From an uncultured Lachnospiraceae bacterium (GTDB lineage: Bacteria > Bacillota > Clostridia > Lachnospirales > Lachnospiraceae): a stretch of 64,000 bases of DNA. Below are positions 49,731 to 58,203 of this stretch, in pieces. Both the position numbers and the translations under genes were made by a program. The DNA lies in NCBI GenBank assembly GCA_902760755.1, contig CACWHK010000002.1, positions 1 through 64,000 of the forward strand, read 5' to 3'. Numbering within the stretch: the first letter of the stretch is position 1; each line of letters opens with the position of its first letter. The notes beneath the pieces are model-generated. The model saw only the letters and a list, made by a program, of their open reading frames with translations. It ran no database searches and had not been told where the DNA came from.

Positions 49731-50141
49731 ATGAACGGAAATATGATCCTGAGCAACGGTTCTACCTCTACCGGCGGTAGTATTCTGATGATCGTTCTTT
49801 ATCTTGCATTCTTCATCGGACTTATGTACTTCCTTATGATCCGTCCGCAGAAGAAGCAGGCAAGGAAGGCAGAGGAGCTGCAGAACTCTCTGGAGCCGGG
49901 CGATAACATCATGACCACCAGCGGTTTCTTCGGAACCATTCTGGACGTTGTGGATGAGACCACTGTTATTGTTGAGTTCGGAAATAACAAGAACTGCCGT
50001 ATCCCCATGCATAAGCGTGCCATCGCAGAGGTTGAGAAGGCAGGAACTGCTGAGGTTAAGGATGAGCCCAAGGCCATCGAGGCTAAGGACGACAAGGACA
50101 GCAAGGATAGCAAGGACGAGAAGGACAGCAAGAAGAAGTAA
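49731..50141 (+). CDS. yajC: Preprotein translocase subunit YajC
   Basis: Small single-pass accessory of SecDF, 136 residues. Membrane segment SILMIVLYLAFFIGLMYFLM, then the family signature MIRPQKKQARKAEELQNSLEPGD and the KPxxN-like ITTSGFFGTILDV. The C-terminal 35 residues are a repetitive Lys/Asp/Ser tail (DDKDSKDSKDEKDSKKK), longer and more charged than usual. The ATG follows AAAGGAG. SecD and SecF, often next, are not in the window. Confidence 0.95.
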   Translation: MNGNMILSNGSTSTGGSILMIVLYLAFFIGLMYFLMIRPQKKQARKAEELQNSLEPGDNIMTTSGFFGTILDVVDETTVIVEFGNNKNCRIPMHKRAIAEVEKAGTAEVKDEPKAIEAKDDKDSKDSKDEKDSKKK

Positions 50142-50168
50142 GGTCCTTCCCGCAGTATGGAGGATAGG

Positions 50169-50936
50169 ATGCAGAACAGACGGAGCAAATTGCTATTTGC
50201 AGGAATGATCGTCGGACTTTCGCTGAGTCTTTCCGCCTGCTCCGATACAGGGAGTACGGAAGAAAAGTACACATCTCCGAATTTCAATACGGAGGTTGTG
50301 ACCGAAGAGCAGGATACGAGAGCAACGGAGGCAACGGAGGATCCGGACGTGATCCACTCGGAGCTTTCCACGGCGGAGCCCGTAAAGAGCTCGGATCTGG
50401 AGACGGAGCTTTCGACCAATACCACCATCGCAGGAACCTATGAGAACGGAGCGTACTACAATCCCTTCGTAGGCCTTACGATCCAGTCGGATTCTTCCTG
50501 GAAGTTGTATGATGCGAAGGAAGTCGGTGAGGTAACCGGTCTTTCCGAGGATGAGGTAAATGACCTCTGGTACGGGGTTGTAAGCCCCTATTCGGTACGG
50601 ACCATGACCTGTGCCATAGCCTATAAGGTAGCCACAGGCTCCAACCTAATCGTTTCGTATATCAATCCGAAGCTTTATTACATGCAGAATATGAGTGCCC
50701 GTGAGTATCTGGAGCTTTCCAGCAGGGATATCGCGGATGTTGAGGTGCAGAGCGTCGAGTATCTCGGCCAGGTCTTCGCCATGGCATCCTTCCCGGAGGA
50801 GCAGGAGGGATCCGGACGCAGGATCCAGTTTGCAATCCGCAAGAGCGATCTGATCGTGCTTCTCACCTACACACTTCAGGGAGATGATACCCTTGAGGAT
50901 GCTGCAGATCATGTGATCCGACTGATCACGGGATAG
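50169..50936 (+). CDS. Predicted lipoprotein of unknown function
   Basis: A 255-residue exported protein. The signal peptide (LLFAGMIVGLSLSLSAC) ends in a lipobox with Cys after LSA, so it should be lipidated by Lgt (encoded at 3274). A Thr/Glu/Ser-rich linker (about 25-85) leads to a globular domain with YYNPFVGLTIQSDSSWKLYD and AMASFPEEQEGSGRRIQFAIRKSDLIVLLTYTLQ, resembling small sigma-54 or lipoprotein-type beta folds I cannot assign. ATG 50169 follows GGAGGA; the one at 50157 overlaps the ribosome site. It ends before a clear terminator. Confidence 0.88.
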   Translation: MQNRRSKLLFAGMIVGLSLSLSACSDTGSTEEKYTSPNFNTEVVTEEQDTRATEATEDPDVIHSELSTAEPVKSSDLETELSTNTTIAGTYENGAYYNPFVGLTIQSDSSWKLYDAKEVGEVTGLSEDEVNDLWYGVVSPYSVRTMTCAIAYKVATGSNLIVSYINPKLYYMQNMSAREYLELSSRDIADVEVQSVEYLGQVFAMASFPEEQEGSGRRIQFAIRKSDLIVLLTYTLQGDDTLEDAADHVIRLITG

Positions 50937-50973
50937 ACAAAATCGCATACCGATCCCACCGTTGGATCGATCC

Positions 50974-51000
50974 AAAAAATGCCCGGTTCGGGCATTTTTT
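50974..51000 (+). terminator. Terminator after the lipoprotein gene
   Basis: AAAAAATGCCCG 50974-50985 pairs with CGGGCATTTTTT 50989-51000 around GTT, ending in six T residues. Confidence 0.92.
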
Positions 51001-51002
51001 GA

Positions 51003-51031
51003 TTGACCGAAAACCACTGAAATAGTATGAT
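51003..51031 (+). promoter_or_regulatory. Promoter of the 51061 membrane-protein gene
   Basis: TTGACC (51003-51008) and TATGAT (51026-51031) are 17 bp apart directly after the terminator, with the start near 51038. Confidence 0.68.
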
Positions 51032-51060
51032 AGGAATAGTGGAAATGGAGGGGTAGCAAT

Positions 51061-51774
51061 ATGAAAAATAAGCAACGAATCATGGCCGGACTGGTGAAGG
51101 GGATGACCGGAAGCGCACTCATGATGATCAGCGACTGGCTGCTGGGGGCCTGCGGGAAGGACAACGTGACCAACGGTGTCGTTCAGAGCAACTGGGCCAA
51201 GGCAGCGGCGTGGAGATATGAAGCCGCCATGCTGATCGCGAGTATTGCGATCTTCTTCCTTTTCGCCGGAATGAAGGAGATGATCCATCTGATGAAGCTG
51301 TCACGGAACAAGAGAGATCCGTGGAGCCTCCGGATCGTCAGGGCATTTGAGCTTGGAGCAACGGCAACCATCGTTTCGGAGCTGTTCCTTCACATGAAGG
51401 GATGCGTGCTTCCGATCCTTTACAGGAAGCTTTACGCAACCTCCCTGATGGAGTCGGATATGCTGACGGTGGTGGATGATGTGTTCTTCTACATCTCGAT
51501 CCCGTTCTACATCTTCAGCGTTCTGGTGGTTGTATGCACCTCGGTGCCGTACATCTATCAGATCATTCAGGGAAGACTTCGGGTTCCGAAGTGGTTCCTG
51601 CTGCTGAATCCCCTGGTGTTCTGGCTGTTCGGCTGGGTGCTTCGACTGTTCAAGGTAAGCGTGATCACGGACTTTACGGCCTGCATGATCTCCTTCGGGT
51701 TCCTTATGATGGCCTGGGGCTTCCTGCAGCATGTGATCCGAACGCCGGAGGCGTCCCGCGAACGAGCAGAGTAG
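51061..51774 (+). CDS. Polytopic membrane protein of unknown function
   Basis: A 237-residue protein with about six or seven membrane segments, for example MLIASIAIFFLFAGMKEMIH, VFFYISIPFYIFSVLVVVC and WFLLLNPLVFWLFGWVLRLF. The motif MMISDWLLGAC near the start and WFLLLNPLVF resemble a clostridial DUF6796-type family, as I recall. No catalytic motifs are evident. GGAGGGG precedes the ATG at 51061. It lies 52 bp before ldh, transcribed from the same strong promoter. Confidence 0.8.
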   Translation: MKNKQRIMAGLVKGMTGSALMMISDWLLGACGKDNVTNGVVQSNWAKAAAWRYEAAMLIASIAIFFLFAGMKEMIHLMKLSRNKRDPWSLRIVRAFELGATATIVSELFLHMKGCVLPILYRKLYATSLMESDMLTVVDDVFFYISIPFYIFSVLVVVCTSVPYIYQIIQGRLRVPKWFLLLNPLVFWLFGWVLRLFKVSVITDFTACMISFGFLMMAWGFLQHVIRTPEASRERAE

Positions 51775-51826
51775 TGATAAGCAAAATGGTTTTTTTGCCG
51801 GTGAGGCAGAGAAGGAGGAGGGCATT

Positions 51827-52870
51827 TTGAAGAAGATTCACGAGAGTAAGGTTGAGAAAAATGTAAATATCCGCAAGGCCGCCATCATCGGCTGCGGATT
51901 TGTAGGAAGTTCCACTGCATTTGCCCTGATGGAGGGCGGTATCTTCTCGGAGCTGGTCCTGATCGATGTGGACCACAGCCGTGCAGAGGGTGAGGCCATG
52001 GATATCAGCCACGGTGTTCCCTTTGCAAAGCCGATGAAGATCTATGCGGGAACCTATGATGATATCGTAGATGCATCCATTATTATCATCACCGCAGGAG
52101 CAGCGCAGAAGCCGGGGGAGACCCGTCTGCAGCTGGTTCAGAAAAATGTGGCGATCTTCAAGTCCATCATTCCGGAGATCTCGAAGCGCGGATGCGAGGG
52201 TGTGCTTCTCATCGTTTCGAACCCGGTGGATGTACTGACCTATGTGGCTCAGAAGCTGTCCGGCTTCCCGACACAGCGCGTCATCGGTTCCGGTACCGTC
52301 CTGGATACCGCAAGACTGAAGGCAAAGCTGGGTGAGCATCTGGATGTGGATAACCGTACCGTCCATGCCTTCATCATCGGTGAGCACGGAGACAGTGAGC
52401 TGGCAGCCTGGAGCAGTGCCATGGTTTCCGGCGTTCCGCTTTCCAAGTTCTGCGAGATGCGCGGACATTTCAATCATGATCAGTCCGAGCGTCATATTCA
52501 GGAAACCGTTAAGAATGCGGCTTACGAGATCATCAATCGTAAGAAGGCAACCTACTACGGCGTGGCCATGGCTGTCCGCAGGATCTGCGAGGTTATTGCC
52601 CGTGACGAGAAGTCCATCCTGTCCGTATCCAGCCTGATGGAAGGCCAGTACGGTCTTGAGGATGTGTGCCTGTCCATGCCGGCTATCGTCGGTTCGGACG
52701 GTGTAGAAGAGAAGATCCCGATCTCTCTGGACGAGGATGAGATCACCAATCTGATGGCTTCCGCCAAGGCGCTGAAGGCTATTCAGGCAGAGCTGGATCT
52801 GACACTTCCGGAGCCTCCGAAGGAGGAGCCGAAACCGGTGGATCTCGACGGTAAGCCGGAGGAAAGATAA
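51827..52870 (+). CDS. ldh: L-lactate dehydrogenase
   Basis: NAD-dependent reduction of pyruvate to lactate, a fermentation step, 347 residues. The NAD fold has GCGFVGSS at 22-29; the catalytic Arg-His pair appears as Asp160-Arg163 (VLDTARLK) and His187 (GEHGDSE). The substrate loop QKPGETR is present. It starts with TTG at 51827 after GAAGGAGGAGG and has about 35 extra C-terminal residues (PEPPKEEPKPVDLDGKPEE). Malate dehydrogenase is possible but GEHGDSELAAW and the loop favour lactate. Confidence 0.93.
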   Translation: MKKIHESKVEKNVNIRKAAIIGCGFVGSSTAFALMEGGIFSELVLIDVDHSRAEGEAMDISHGVPFAKPMKIYAGTYDDIVDASIIIITAGAAQKPGETRLQLVQKNVAIFKSIIPEISKRGCEGVLLIVSNPVDVLTYVAQKLSGFPTQRVIGSGTVLDTARLKAKLGEHLDVDNRTVHAFIIGEHGDSELAAWSSAMVSGVPLSKFCEMRGHFNHDQSERHIQETVKNAAYEIINRKKATYYGVAMAVRRICEVIARDEKSILSVSSLMEGQYGLEDVCLSMPAIVGSDGVEEKIPISLDEDEITNLMASAKALKAIQAELDLTLPEPPKEEPKPVDLDGKPEER

Positions 52871-52881
52871 TAGAGAACCGT

Positions 52882-52906
52882 AACGGGTAGCGATCCGCTA
52901 CCCGTT
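52882..52906 (+). terminator. Terminator after ldh
   Basis: AACGGGTAGCG 52882-52892 pairs with CGCTACCCGTT 52896-52906 around ATC, followed by CTCTCTT. Confidence 0.85.
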
Positions 52907-52958
52907 CTCTCTTGTATATGTGGCAGGAGAATCCTGTGATTATCGAAAGGTTTAAATT

Positions 52959-53723
52959 ATGGCAGTAAAAAAACTTATCTCCTGGAATGTAAACGGTATC
53001 CGCGCCTGTGTCGGAAAGGGCTTCGAAGACTTCTTCCGGGCTATCGATGCGGATGTGTTCTGTATTCAGGAAAGCAAGATGCAGGAGGGACAGCTAAGGC
53101 TGGACCTGCCGGGCTATCATCAGTACTGGAACTATGCAAAGCGCAGGGGCTACTCCGGCACCGCCATTTTCACAAAGGAGGAGCCAAAGTCCGTGACTCT
53201 CGGCATGGGGATCGAGCAGCATGATCAGGAGGGACGCCTTATCACCCTGGATATGGGGGACTGGTATATGCTGACCGCCTACGTGCCGAACTCCCAGAAT
53301 GAGTTAAAGCGGCTGGATTACCGCATGGAATGGGAGGATGACTTCCGGAGCTATGTGGGAAAGCTGAAGCAGGAGAAGCCGGTGGTGATCTGCGGCGACA
53401 TGAATGTGGCCCATCAGGAGATCGATATCAAGAATCCGGCCTCCAATCACCATAATCCGGGCTTTACGGATGAGGAGCGGGGGAAGATGACGGAGCTGCT
53501 TGCCTCCGGCTTTATCGACACCTTCCGTCACAAGTATCCGGAGCTTACGGATGCCTACTCCTGGTGGTCCTATCGCTTCAATGCCAGAGAGAGAAATGCA
53601 GGCTGGCGGATCGACTACTTCCTGGTATCCTCGGATCTGGAGTCCGGGATCGTGGACGCAAAGATCCACAGTGATATCTTCGGATCGGACCACTGTCCGG
53701 TGGAAGTGGATCTGGAAGTATAA
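52959..53723 (+). CDS. xth: Exodeoxyribonuclease III
   Basis: Base-excision repair AP endonuclease and 3' exonuclease, 254 residues. The family pattern is complete: ISWNVNGIRAC, IQESKM with the metal-binding Glu, NYAKRRGYSGTAIFTK, CGDMNVAHQEID, RIDYFLVS and FGSDHCPVEVDL at the end. GAAAGG precedes the ATG. It stands alone after the ldh terminator and 50 bp before the ABC operon. Confidence 0.97.
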   Translation: MAVKKLISWNVNGIRACVGKGFEDFFRAIDADVFCIQESKMQEGQLRLDLPGYHQYWNYAKRRGYSGTAIFTKEEPKSVTLGMGIEQHDQEGRLITLDMGDWYMLTAYVPNSQNELKRLDYRMEWEDDFRSYVGKLKQEKPVVICGDMNVAHQEIDIKNPASNHHNPGFTDEERGKMTELLASGFIDTFRHKYPELTDAYSWWSYRFNARERNAGWRIDYFLVSSDLESGIVDAKIHSDIFGSDHCPVEVDLEV

Positions 53724-53773
53724 CCGGAAGTGTGTAAGACTACTATTTTTATTGTTATTTGCAGGAACGAACA

Positions 53774-54592
53774 ATGATCGAAGCAAGAAACCTGACAAAA
53801 GCATATGGGAGAAATGTGGTGCTCCGTGATGTCTCCTTCACGCTGGAGCCCGGCCGGATCTACGGCCTTCTTGGCGTGAACGGAGCCGGAAAGACCACCA
53901 CCATGCAGCTTCTCACCGGGTTTCTTACCCCCACTTCAGGGGAGGTTCTGATCGACGGGGTTTCCCTGGAGAAGGATCCGGTGGCCTTAAAGAAAAGAAT
54001 CGGTTACCTTCCGGAGGTACCGCCGCTTTATCCGGAGCTTACCGTCCGGGAGTTTCTGCAGTTTCAGGCAGAGCTTCGGGGAATCCTGAAGGGCGAGCGG
54101 GGGAAGGCCGTCAGGGAAGCGATTCAGGTTGGTCGACTCAGCAGTGTGAGAAACCGGCTGATCGGACAGCTCTCCAAGGGCTTCCGCCAGCGTGTGGCCC
54201 TTGCCGCAACGCTGATGGGAGATCCGGATATCCTGATCCTGGATGAGCCTACCAACGGTCTTGACCCTGTCCAGATGGTGGAGATGCGCCGCATGCTCCG
54301 GGAGCTGGGACAGCGCTGCACCGTCCTGGTCAGCTCCCATGTATTATCGGAGATCATGCAGGAGGCGGATGAGCTGCTGATCATGGCAGCAGGACGCCTT
54401 GTGCTTTCCGGAACGGTGGAGGAGCTGACGGAATCCACGGAGAAGGAAGCCCTTCCCGACTTGGATCGTTATCAGAAAACAGCAGGCCTTGAGAGCCTGT
54501 TTCTTCGCGTGACCAAAGAGGCATACTCGGATGTAAGGGACCGGGAGGAAGCGGAAGCGGACTATGACGAGGAGGACGGATACGATGATTAG
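53774..54592 (+). CDS. ABC transporter ATPase paired with GldFG-like permease
   Basis: A 272-residue ATP-binding subunit. Walker A GVNGAGKTTTM, signature LSKGFRQRVALAATLM, Walker B DILILDEPTNGLD and the switch His in VSSHVLSEIMQ. ATG 53774, after GCAGGAACG, is preferred to a TTG at 53759 because IEARNLTKAYG begins the family alignment. The C-terminal 40 residues are acidic. It overlaps the fused permease gene by 8 nt, and together they look like a GldA-GldFG-type system. Confidence 0.93.
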   Translation: MIEARNLTKAYGRNVVLRDVSFTLEPGRIYGLLGVNGAGKTTTMQLLTGFLTPTSGEVLIDGVSLEKDPVALKKRIGYLPEVPPLYPELTVREFLQFQAELRGILKGERGKAVREAIQVGRLSSVRNRLIGQLSKGFRQRVALAATLMGDPDILILDEPTNGLDPVQMVEMRRMLRELGQRCTVLVSSHVLSEIMQEADELLIMAAGRLVLSGTVEELTESTEKEALPDLDRYQKTAGLESLFLRVTKEAYSDVRDREEAEADYDEEDGYDD

Positions 54593-56699
54593 TATTTGGA
54601 AAAAAGAACTCCGGTCCTCCCTCTTTTCCGTAATCGGATTCCTGTATCTGGCAGCCTCCATTCTTTTCTTCGGAGTGTACTTTTATGTTCTGAATCTCTA
54701 CGGAGGCTCGGCTCATGTGAACTACGCCTATGCATCCGTGGTCTATCTTTTCTCCATCACCATCCCGATCCTTACCATGCGGACCTTCGCCCAGGAGTTC
54801 CGGGACCGGACGGACCAGCTGCTCTTTACGGCACCGGTATCTCTCCGGAGCATCGTTCTCGGGAAATACCTGGCCTCGGTGACACTGTTTCTCATCCCTG
54901 TGGTGGTGGCAGCTGCATTTCCGCTGATCCTCACAGGATACGGGGATGTGGCAGTGGCAGAGGCCTATACCACACTGCTTGCTTATATTCTGTACGGGCT
55001 TGCAGCCATCGCCATCGGTCTTTTCCTTTCCTCCCTCACCAACAATGTGGTGGTTGCGGCGGTACTGACCGCTGTGGTTCTTTTCCTCGGCTATACCATG
55101 GGAGGCTTCGGAGAGCTGCTGGGGGTTTCCTTCCTGAAGAGCTTCTTTGATGCATTTCATCTGCAGGCCAGGTTCCTTGTGATGGAAAATGGTGTGATCT
55201 CCCTTCGGTCCGCCTTCTACTTCCTGTCTGTCGCAGCGGCATTCCTTATATTCACGGTGCTTCGGCTGCAGCATGGCAGAGGCGGAAGTGCGACACACAG
55301 GAAGAAGCGGATCCTCCGGATGTGCTGTACCATCCTTTGTCTGGTGGGGCTTAATATCGGCGCGGCGTATCTTCCGGACCGGGTGACAGAGTTTGATGTG
55401 ACCATGCGGGACTTCCACCTGCTTACGGATAATACAAAGAAATTCCTGGATGGTATGACCGGGGATGTGACAGTCTACGTCTATCAGAAGGAGTCGGACG
55501 CGGACGTGAATACGGTGAAGATGCTGAAGAACTACGCAGAGTATCCGCATGTTACGGTGGAGTACGTGGATCCTGCCCTGTCCCCGCGGTTCCCCATGAA
55601 GTACGTGGCCAACGGCTTCAGCGAGGGAAGTCTGGTGGTGGCATCCGATACCACCTTCCGGGTGATCTCGAAGGAGTCTATCTACACCTACTCGGATGAG
55701 GGGATGGCGCAGTACGGGGCTTCTCCGGACGGCTTTGACTTAGAGGGGCTTCTTTCCTCGGCCATCGACTATGTGACCACGGAGCGGATCCCCATGATCT
55801 ATCAGATCTCCGGTCACGGTGAGCTATTACTATCCGGCAACTTCCAGTCTGCCCTGAACCGCGAAAATGTAAAGCTGCAGGAGATCAGCCTGGTATCGGC
55901 AGGCTCCGTTCCGAAGGATTCGGACTGCGTGCTGATCCTGGCACCGAAGGAGGATTACAGCCCTGCGGAGATCACCGCTCTGAAGGAATATCTGGATGGG
56001 GGCGGACATCTTTATGTGCTGCTGCAGTGGACGGAGAATCCACAGAAGAATCTGCACGGACTTCTTGCGGAGTACGGGATCGAGGTATTAAATGGAATCG
56101 TGTCGGAGGAGAATTCGGACCTTTATTTCCAGGAGCCCTATTATCTGATCCCGGAGATTCAGTCCACATCGGCAACGGATATGCTGGCCGGGAATCTGGC
56201 ACTTTCTGCCATGTCCGTCGGGCTTCGCACCGGTGACCCGGCAGTGGAAACCATCCTGAAGACCACGGCAGATGCCTATCTTAAGAGGAATCCGACAGAC
56301 GCACAGACCACCGGGAAGGAAGCCGGTGACGAGGTGGGAGAGTATCTGCTTGGTGTGTTCCGGCAGTGGACGGTGGACCTTACACCGGAGTCCGCGGCAG
56401 AGGGGACGGCGCGGATCACCCGGGAAGCCCAGCTGGCGGTCTTCGGATCTCCGTATATGACACAGGATGCTATTGATGAATACATTTCGGGTATGAACCG
56501 GAAGCTTTTTATCGAGCTGATGGGACATATGGTGACGAGGCCGGCGCTGATCTACGTGCCGCCGAAGACGTATTCGGTGCAGTATGTCGTGGTACCGAAT
56601 TCGGATGCGCTGTTCTTCGGAGTTATCCTTTCGGGTGTGATTCCGGGGATACTGCTCATCGTCGGTATTGTTATCTGGGCGTTGCGGAGGAGACGATAG
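54585..56699 (+). CDS. Fused GldF-like permease and GldG-like auxiliary protein
   Basis: A 704-residue protein. Residues 1 to about 240 form an ABC-2 permease with six membrane segments (SVIGFLYLAASILFFGVYFY, VYLFSITIPILTM and others; motif FAQEFRDRTDQLLFTAPVS). After a further segment (ILRMCCTILCLVGLNIGAAY) comes an external GldG/ABC_transp_aux domain (VTVYVYQKESDADVNTVKMLKNY; QISGHGELLLS), and the protein closes with a membrane segment (ILSGVIPGILLIVGIVIWALRRR). In gliding bacteria GldF and GldG are separate genes; in Firmicutes such systems have unknown substrates. ATG 54585 follows GAGGAGG. The last codons lie inside hairpin H3. Confidence 0.92.
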   Translation: MISIWKKELRSSLFSVIGFLYLAASILFFGVYFYVLNLYGGSAHVNYAYASVVYLFSITIPILTMRTFAQEFRDRTDQLLFTAPVSLRSIVLGKYLASVTLFLIPVVVAAAFPLILTGYGDVAVAEAYTTLLAYILYGLAAIAIGLFLSSLTNNVVVAAVLTAVVLFLGYTMGGFGELLGVSFLKSFFDAFHLQARFLVMENGVISLRSAFYFLSVAAAFLIFTVLRLQHGRGGSATHRKKRILRMCCTILCLVGLNIGAAYLPDRVTEFDVTMRDFHLLTDNTKKFLDGMTGDVTVYVYQKESDADVNTVKMLKNYAEYPHVTVEYVDPALSPRFPMKYVANGFSEGSLVVASDTTFRVISKESIYTYSDEGMAQYGASPDGFDLEGLLSSAIDYVTTERIPMIYQISGHGELLLSGNFQSALNRENVKLQEISLVSAGSVPKDSDCVLILAPKEDYSPAEITALKEYLDGGGHLYVLLQWTENPQKNLHGLLAEYGIEVLNGIVSEENSDLYFQEPYYLIPEIQSTSATDMLAGNLALSAMSVGLRTGDPAVETILKTTADAYLKRNPTDAQTTGKEAGDEVGEYLLGVFRQWTVDLTPESAAEGTARITREAQLAVFGSPYMTQDAIDEYISGMNRKLFIELMGHMVTRPALIYVPPKTYSVQYVVVPNSDALFFGVILSGVIPGILLIVGIVIWALRRRR

Positions 56700-56784
56700 C
56701 ATTCATTGAGAGACGGAAGGAGCATGGTCGACCCCATGGGAAATGTGGTTGTCCATGCTCCTTCCGTCTCTTCGGAATGCTATC
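56695..56784. repeat. Loop-conserved hairpin H3
   Basis: A roughly 37-bp stem over 90 nt. GATAGCATTC 56695-56704 pairs with GAATGCTATC 56775-56784; after a small internal loop, a perfect 19-bp arm (AGAGACGGAAGGAGCATGG, 56709-56727) pairs with its complement 56753-56771, then TCGAC/GTTGT. The 15-nt loop CCCATGGGAAATGTG (56733-56747) is the complement-sense H1 core with one extra G. The left arm includes the stop codon of the GldFG gene. Confidence 0.82.
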
Positions 56785-56805
56785 TGTTGTCGGATGACCA
56801 TATGA

Positions 56806-56866
56806 CATAGAGCGAGAGCATATACAACCACATTTGCGTGTGGTTGTATATGCTCTTTGCTCTGTG
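56806..56866. repeat. Loop-conserved hairpin H4
   Basis: CATAGAGC 56806-56813 and AGAGCATATACAAC 56815-56828 pair with GTTGTATATGCTCT 56843-56856 and GCTCTGTG 56859-56866, with a small bulge. The 14-nt loop CACATTTGCGTGTG (56829-56842) keeps CACATTT and the terminal GTG of the family, but its ends are also self-complementary. Confidence 0.78.
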
Positions 56867-56884
56867 GATCGGTGGACGAATAAA

Positions 56885-56941
56885 AAACGAAAGAGCGCGG
56901 ACAATCACATTTTCCGTGGGGTTGTCCGCGCTCCTTCGTTT
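56885..56941. terminator. Loop-conserved hairpin H5, terminator of fabF
   Basis: AAACGAA and GAGCGCGGACAAT (56885-56905) pair with GTTGTCCGCGCTC and TTCGTTT (56921-56941), about 21 bp with one mismatch and one G-T pair. The 15-nt loop is CACATTTTCCGTGGG (56906-56920). On the minus strand it is followed by TTTTTTATT, so it fits an intrinsic terminator for fabF, whose stop codon is 6 bp to the right. Confidence 0.82.
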
Positions 56942-56946
56942 ATATT

Positions 56947-58203
56947 CTACCGTGCGTACTTCGTCAGCAGAAGGCTGGCATTTTGCCCTCCGAATCCGAA
57001 AGCGTTGCACATGGCGATATTTACGGTTGCCTTGCGTGCCACATTGGGTACGAAGTCCAGATCACACTCCGGATCCGGAGTTGTCTGGTTGATAGTCGGC
57101 GGGATGATGTCATCCTCGATGGCCTTGATGCAGGCAATGGTTTCTGTGACTCCGCCTGCGCCCATCAGATGTCCGGTGGATGCCTTGGTGGAGGAGACGG
57201 CCAGCTTGTAGGCATGATCTCCGAAGAGGGACTTGATGGCGTTCACCTCGATGGTATCACCGGCCGGAGTGGAGGTTCCGTGTGCGTTGATGTAGTCCAC
57301 GGATACCAGCGGAAGGCCTGCAACCTCCAGCGCCTGCTTCATGCAGAAGACGGCTGCGATTCCGTCCGGATGCGGTCTGGTGACATGATAACCGTCGGTG
57401 CTGTTTGCGTAGCCCTTGATCTCGCAGCGGATCTTTGCATCACGGCGAAGGGCTGAGGTTTCCTTCTCGATGATCACGGTTCCGCTACCTTCAGCCATGA
57501 CGAAGCCGTCACGGTTCAGATCGAAGGGGCGGGATGCTTCCGTCGGGTGTTCGTTGTTTCTGGAAAGTGCGTGGATCGAGGAAAGACCCAGGATGGTAAG
57601 AGGAGAGGTAGCTGCCTCTGCTCCGACGCAGATCACTGCGTCTGCCAGATCCTGCTCGATCAGCATGATGCCGGTGGAGATCGCATCGATTCCGGAGGAG
57701 CATGCTGTGGATACGGTCATGCTCGGGCCTTTCAGTCCCTTGGAGATGGCAATCTGTGCGGCTGCGATATTTCCGATGATCCTTGTAATGAACCGGGGGT
57801 TCACACGGGAAGCGTTGCCTGTGCTGAACTGGTCCTGAGTTCCGGCGATGTCGATGATGCCTGCGAATACATTTCCGAGGACAACACCGATCCGTTCCTT
57901 CGGAAGCGGGAGATTGCCGTTCTCATCCTCGACGAGACCTGCATCCGTCATGGCTTCCTGTGCGGAAGCGTAACCGAACTGCATGAAGAGCTCCATCTCC
58001 TTCACCTGCTTCTTCGTCATGAAGTCTTCCGGGTTGAAGTCGCGAACCTCGCCGGCAAACTGCACGGGAAGTGCGGAGGCGTCAAACCGGGTGATGGGTG
58101 CAATCCCGGACTTTCCTGCGATCAGGTTGCTCCAGTAGGCATCCACGCCGACGCCCAGGGGGGTCACTGCTCCGATTCCGGTTACTACGATCTTATTTTT
58201 CAT
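56947..58203 (-). CDS. fabF: 3-oxoacyl-ACP synthase II (FabF)
   Basis: Condensing enzyme of fatty-acid elongation, 418 residues. Catalytic Cys168 (STACSSG), His308 (NAHGTST) and His345 (ASTGHLMGAGG), with Lys340, are intact. N-terminal VVTGIGAVTPLGVG and C-terminal MCNAFGFGGQNASLLL are typical. It overlaps the upstream acyl-CoA synthetase gene by 11 nt on the minus strand, so both are read from the promoter near 59957. Hairpin H5 terminates it. Confidence 0.97.
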   Translation of the reverse strand: MKNKIVVTGIGAVTPLGVGVDAYWSNLIAGKSGIAPITRFDASALPVQFAGEVRDFNPEDFMTKKQVKEMELFMQFGYASAQEAMTDAGLVEDENGNLPLPKERIGVVLGNVFAGIIDIAGTQDQFSTGNASRVNPRFITRIIGNIAAAQIAISKGLKGPSMTVSTACSSGIDAISTGIMLIEQDLADAVICVGAEAATSPLTILGLSSIHALSRNNEHPTEASRPFDLNRDGFVMAEGSGTVIIEKETSALRRDAKIRCEIKGYANSTDGYHVTRPHPDGIAAVFCMKQALEVAGLPLVSVDYINAHGTSTPAGDTIEVNAIKSLFGDHAYKLAVSSTKASTGHLMGAGGVTETIACIKAIEDDIIPPTINQTTPDPECDLDFVPNVARKATVNIAMCNAFGFGGQNASLLLTKYAR

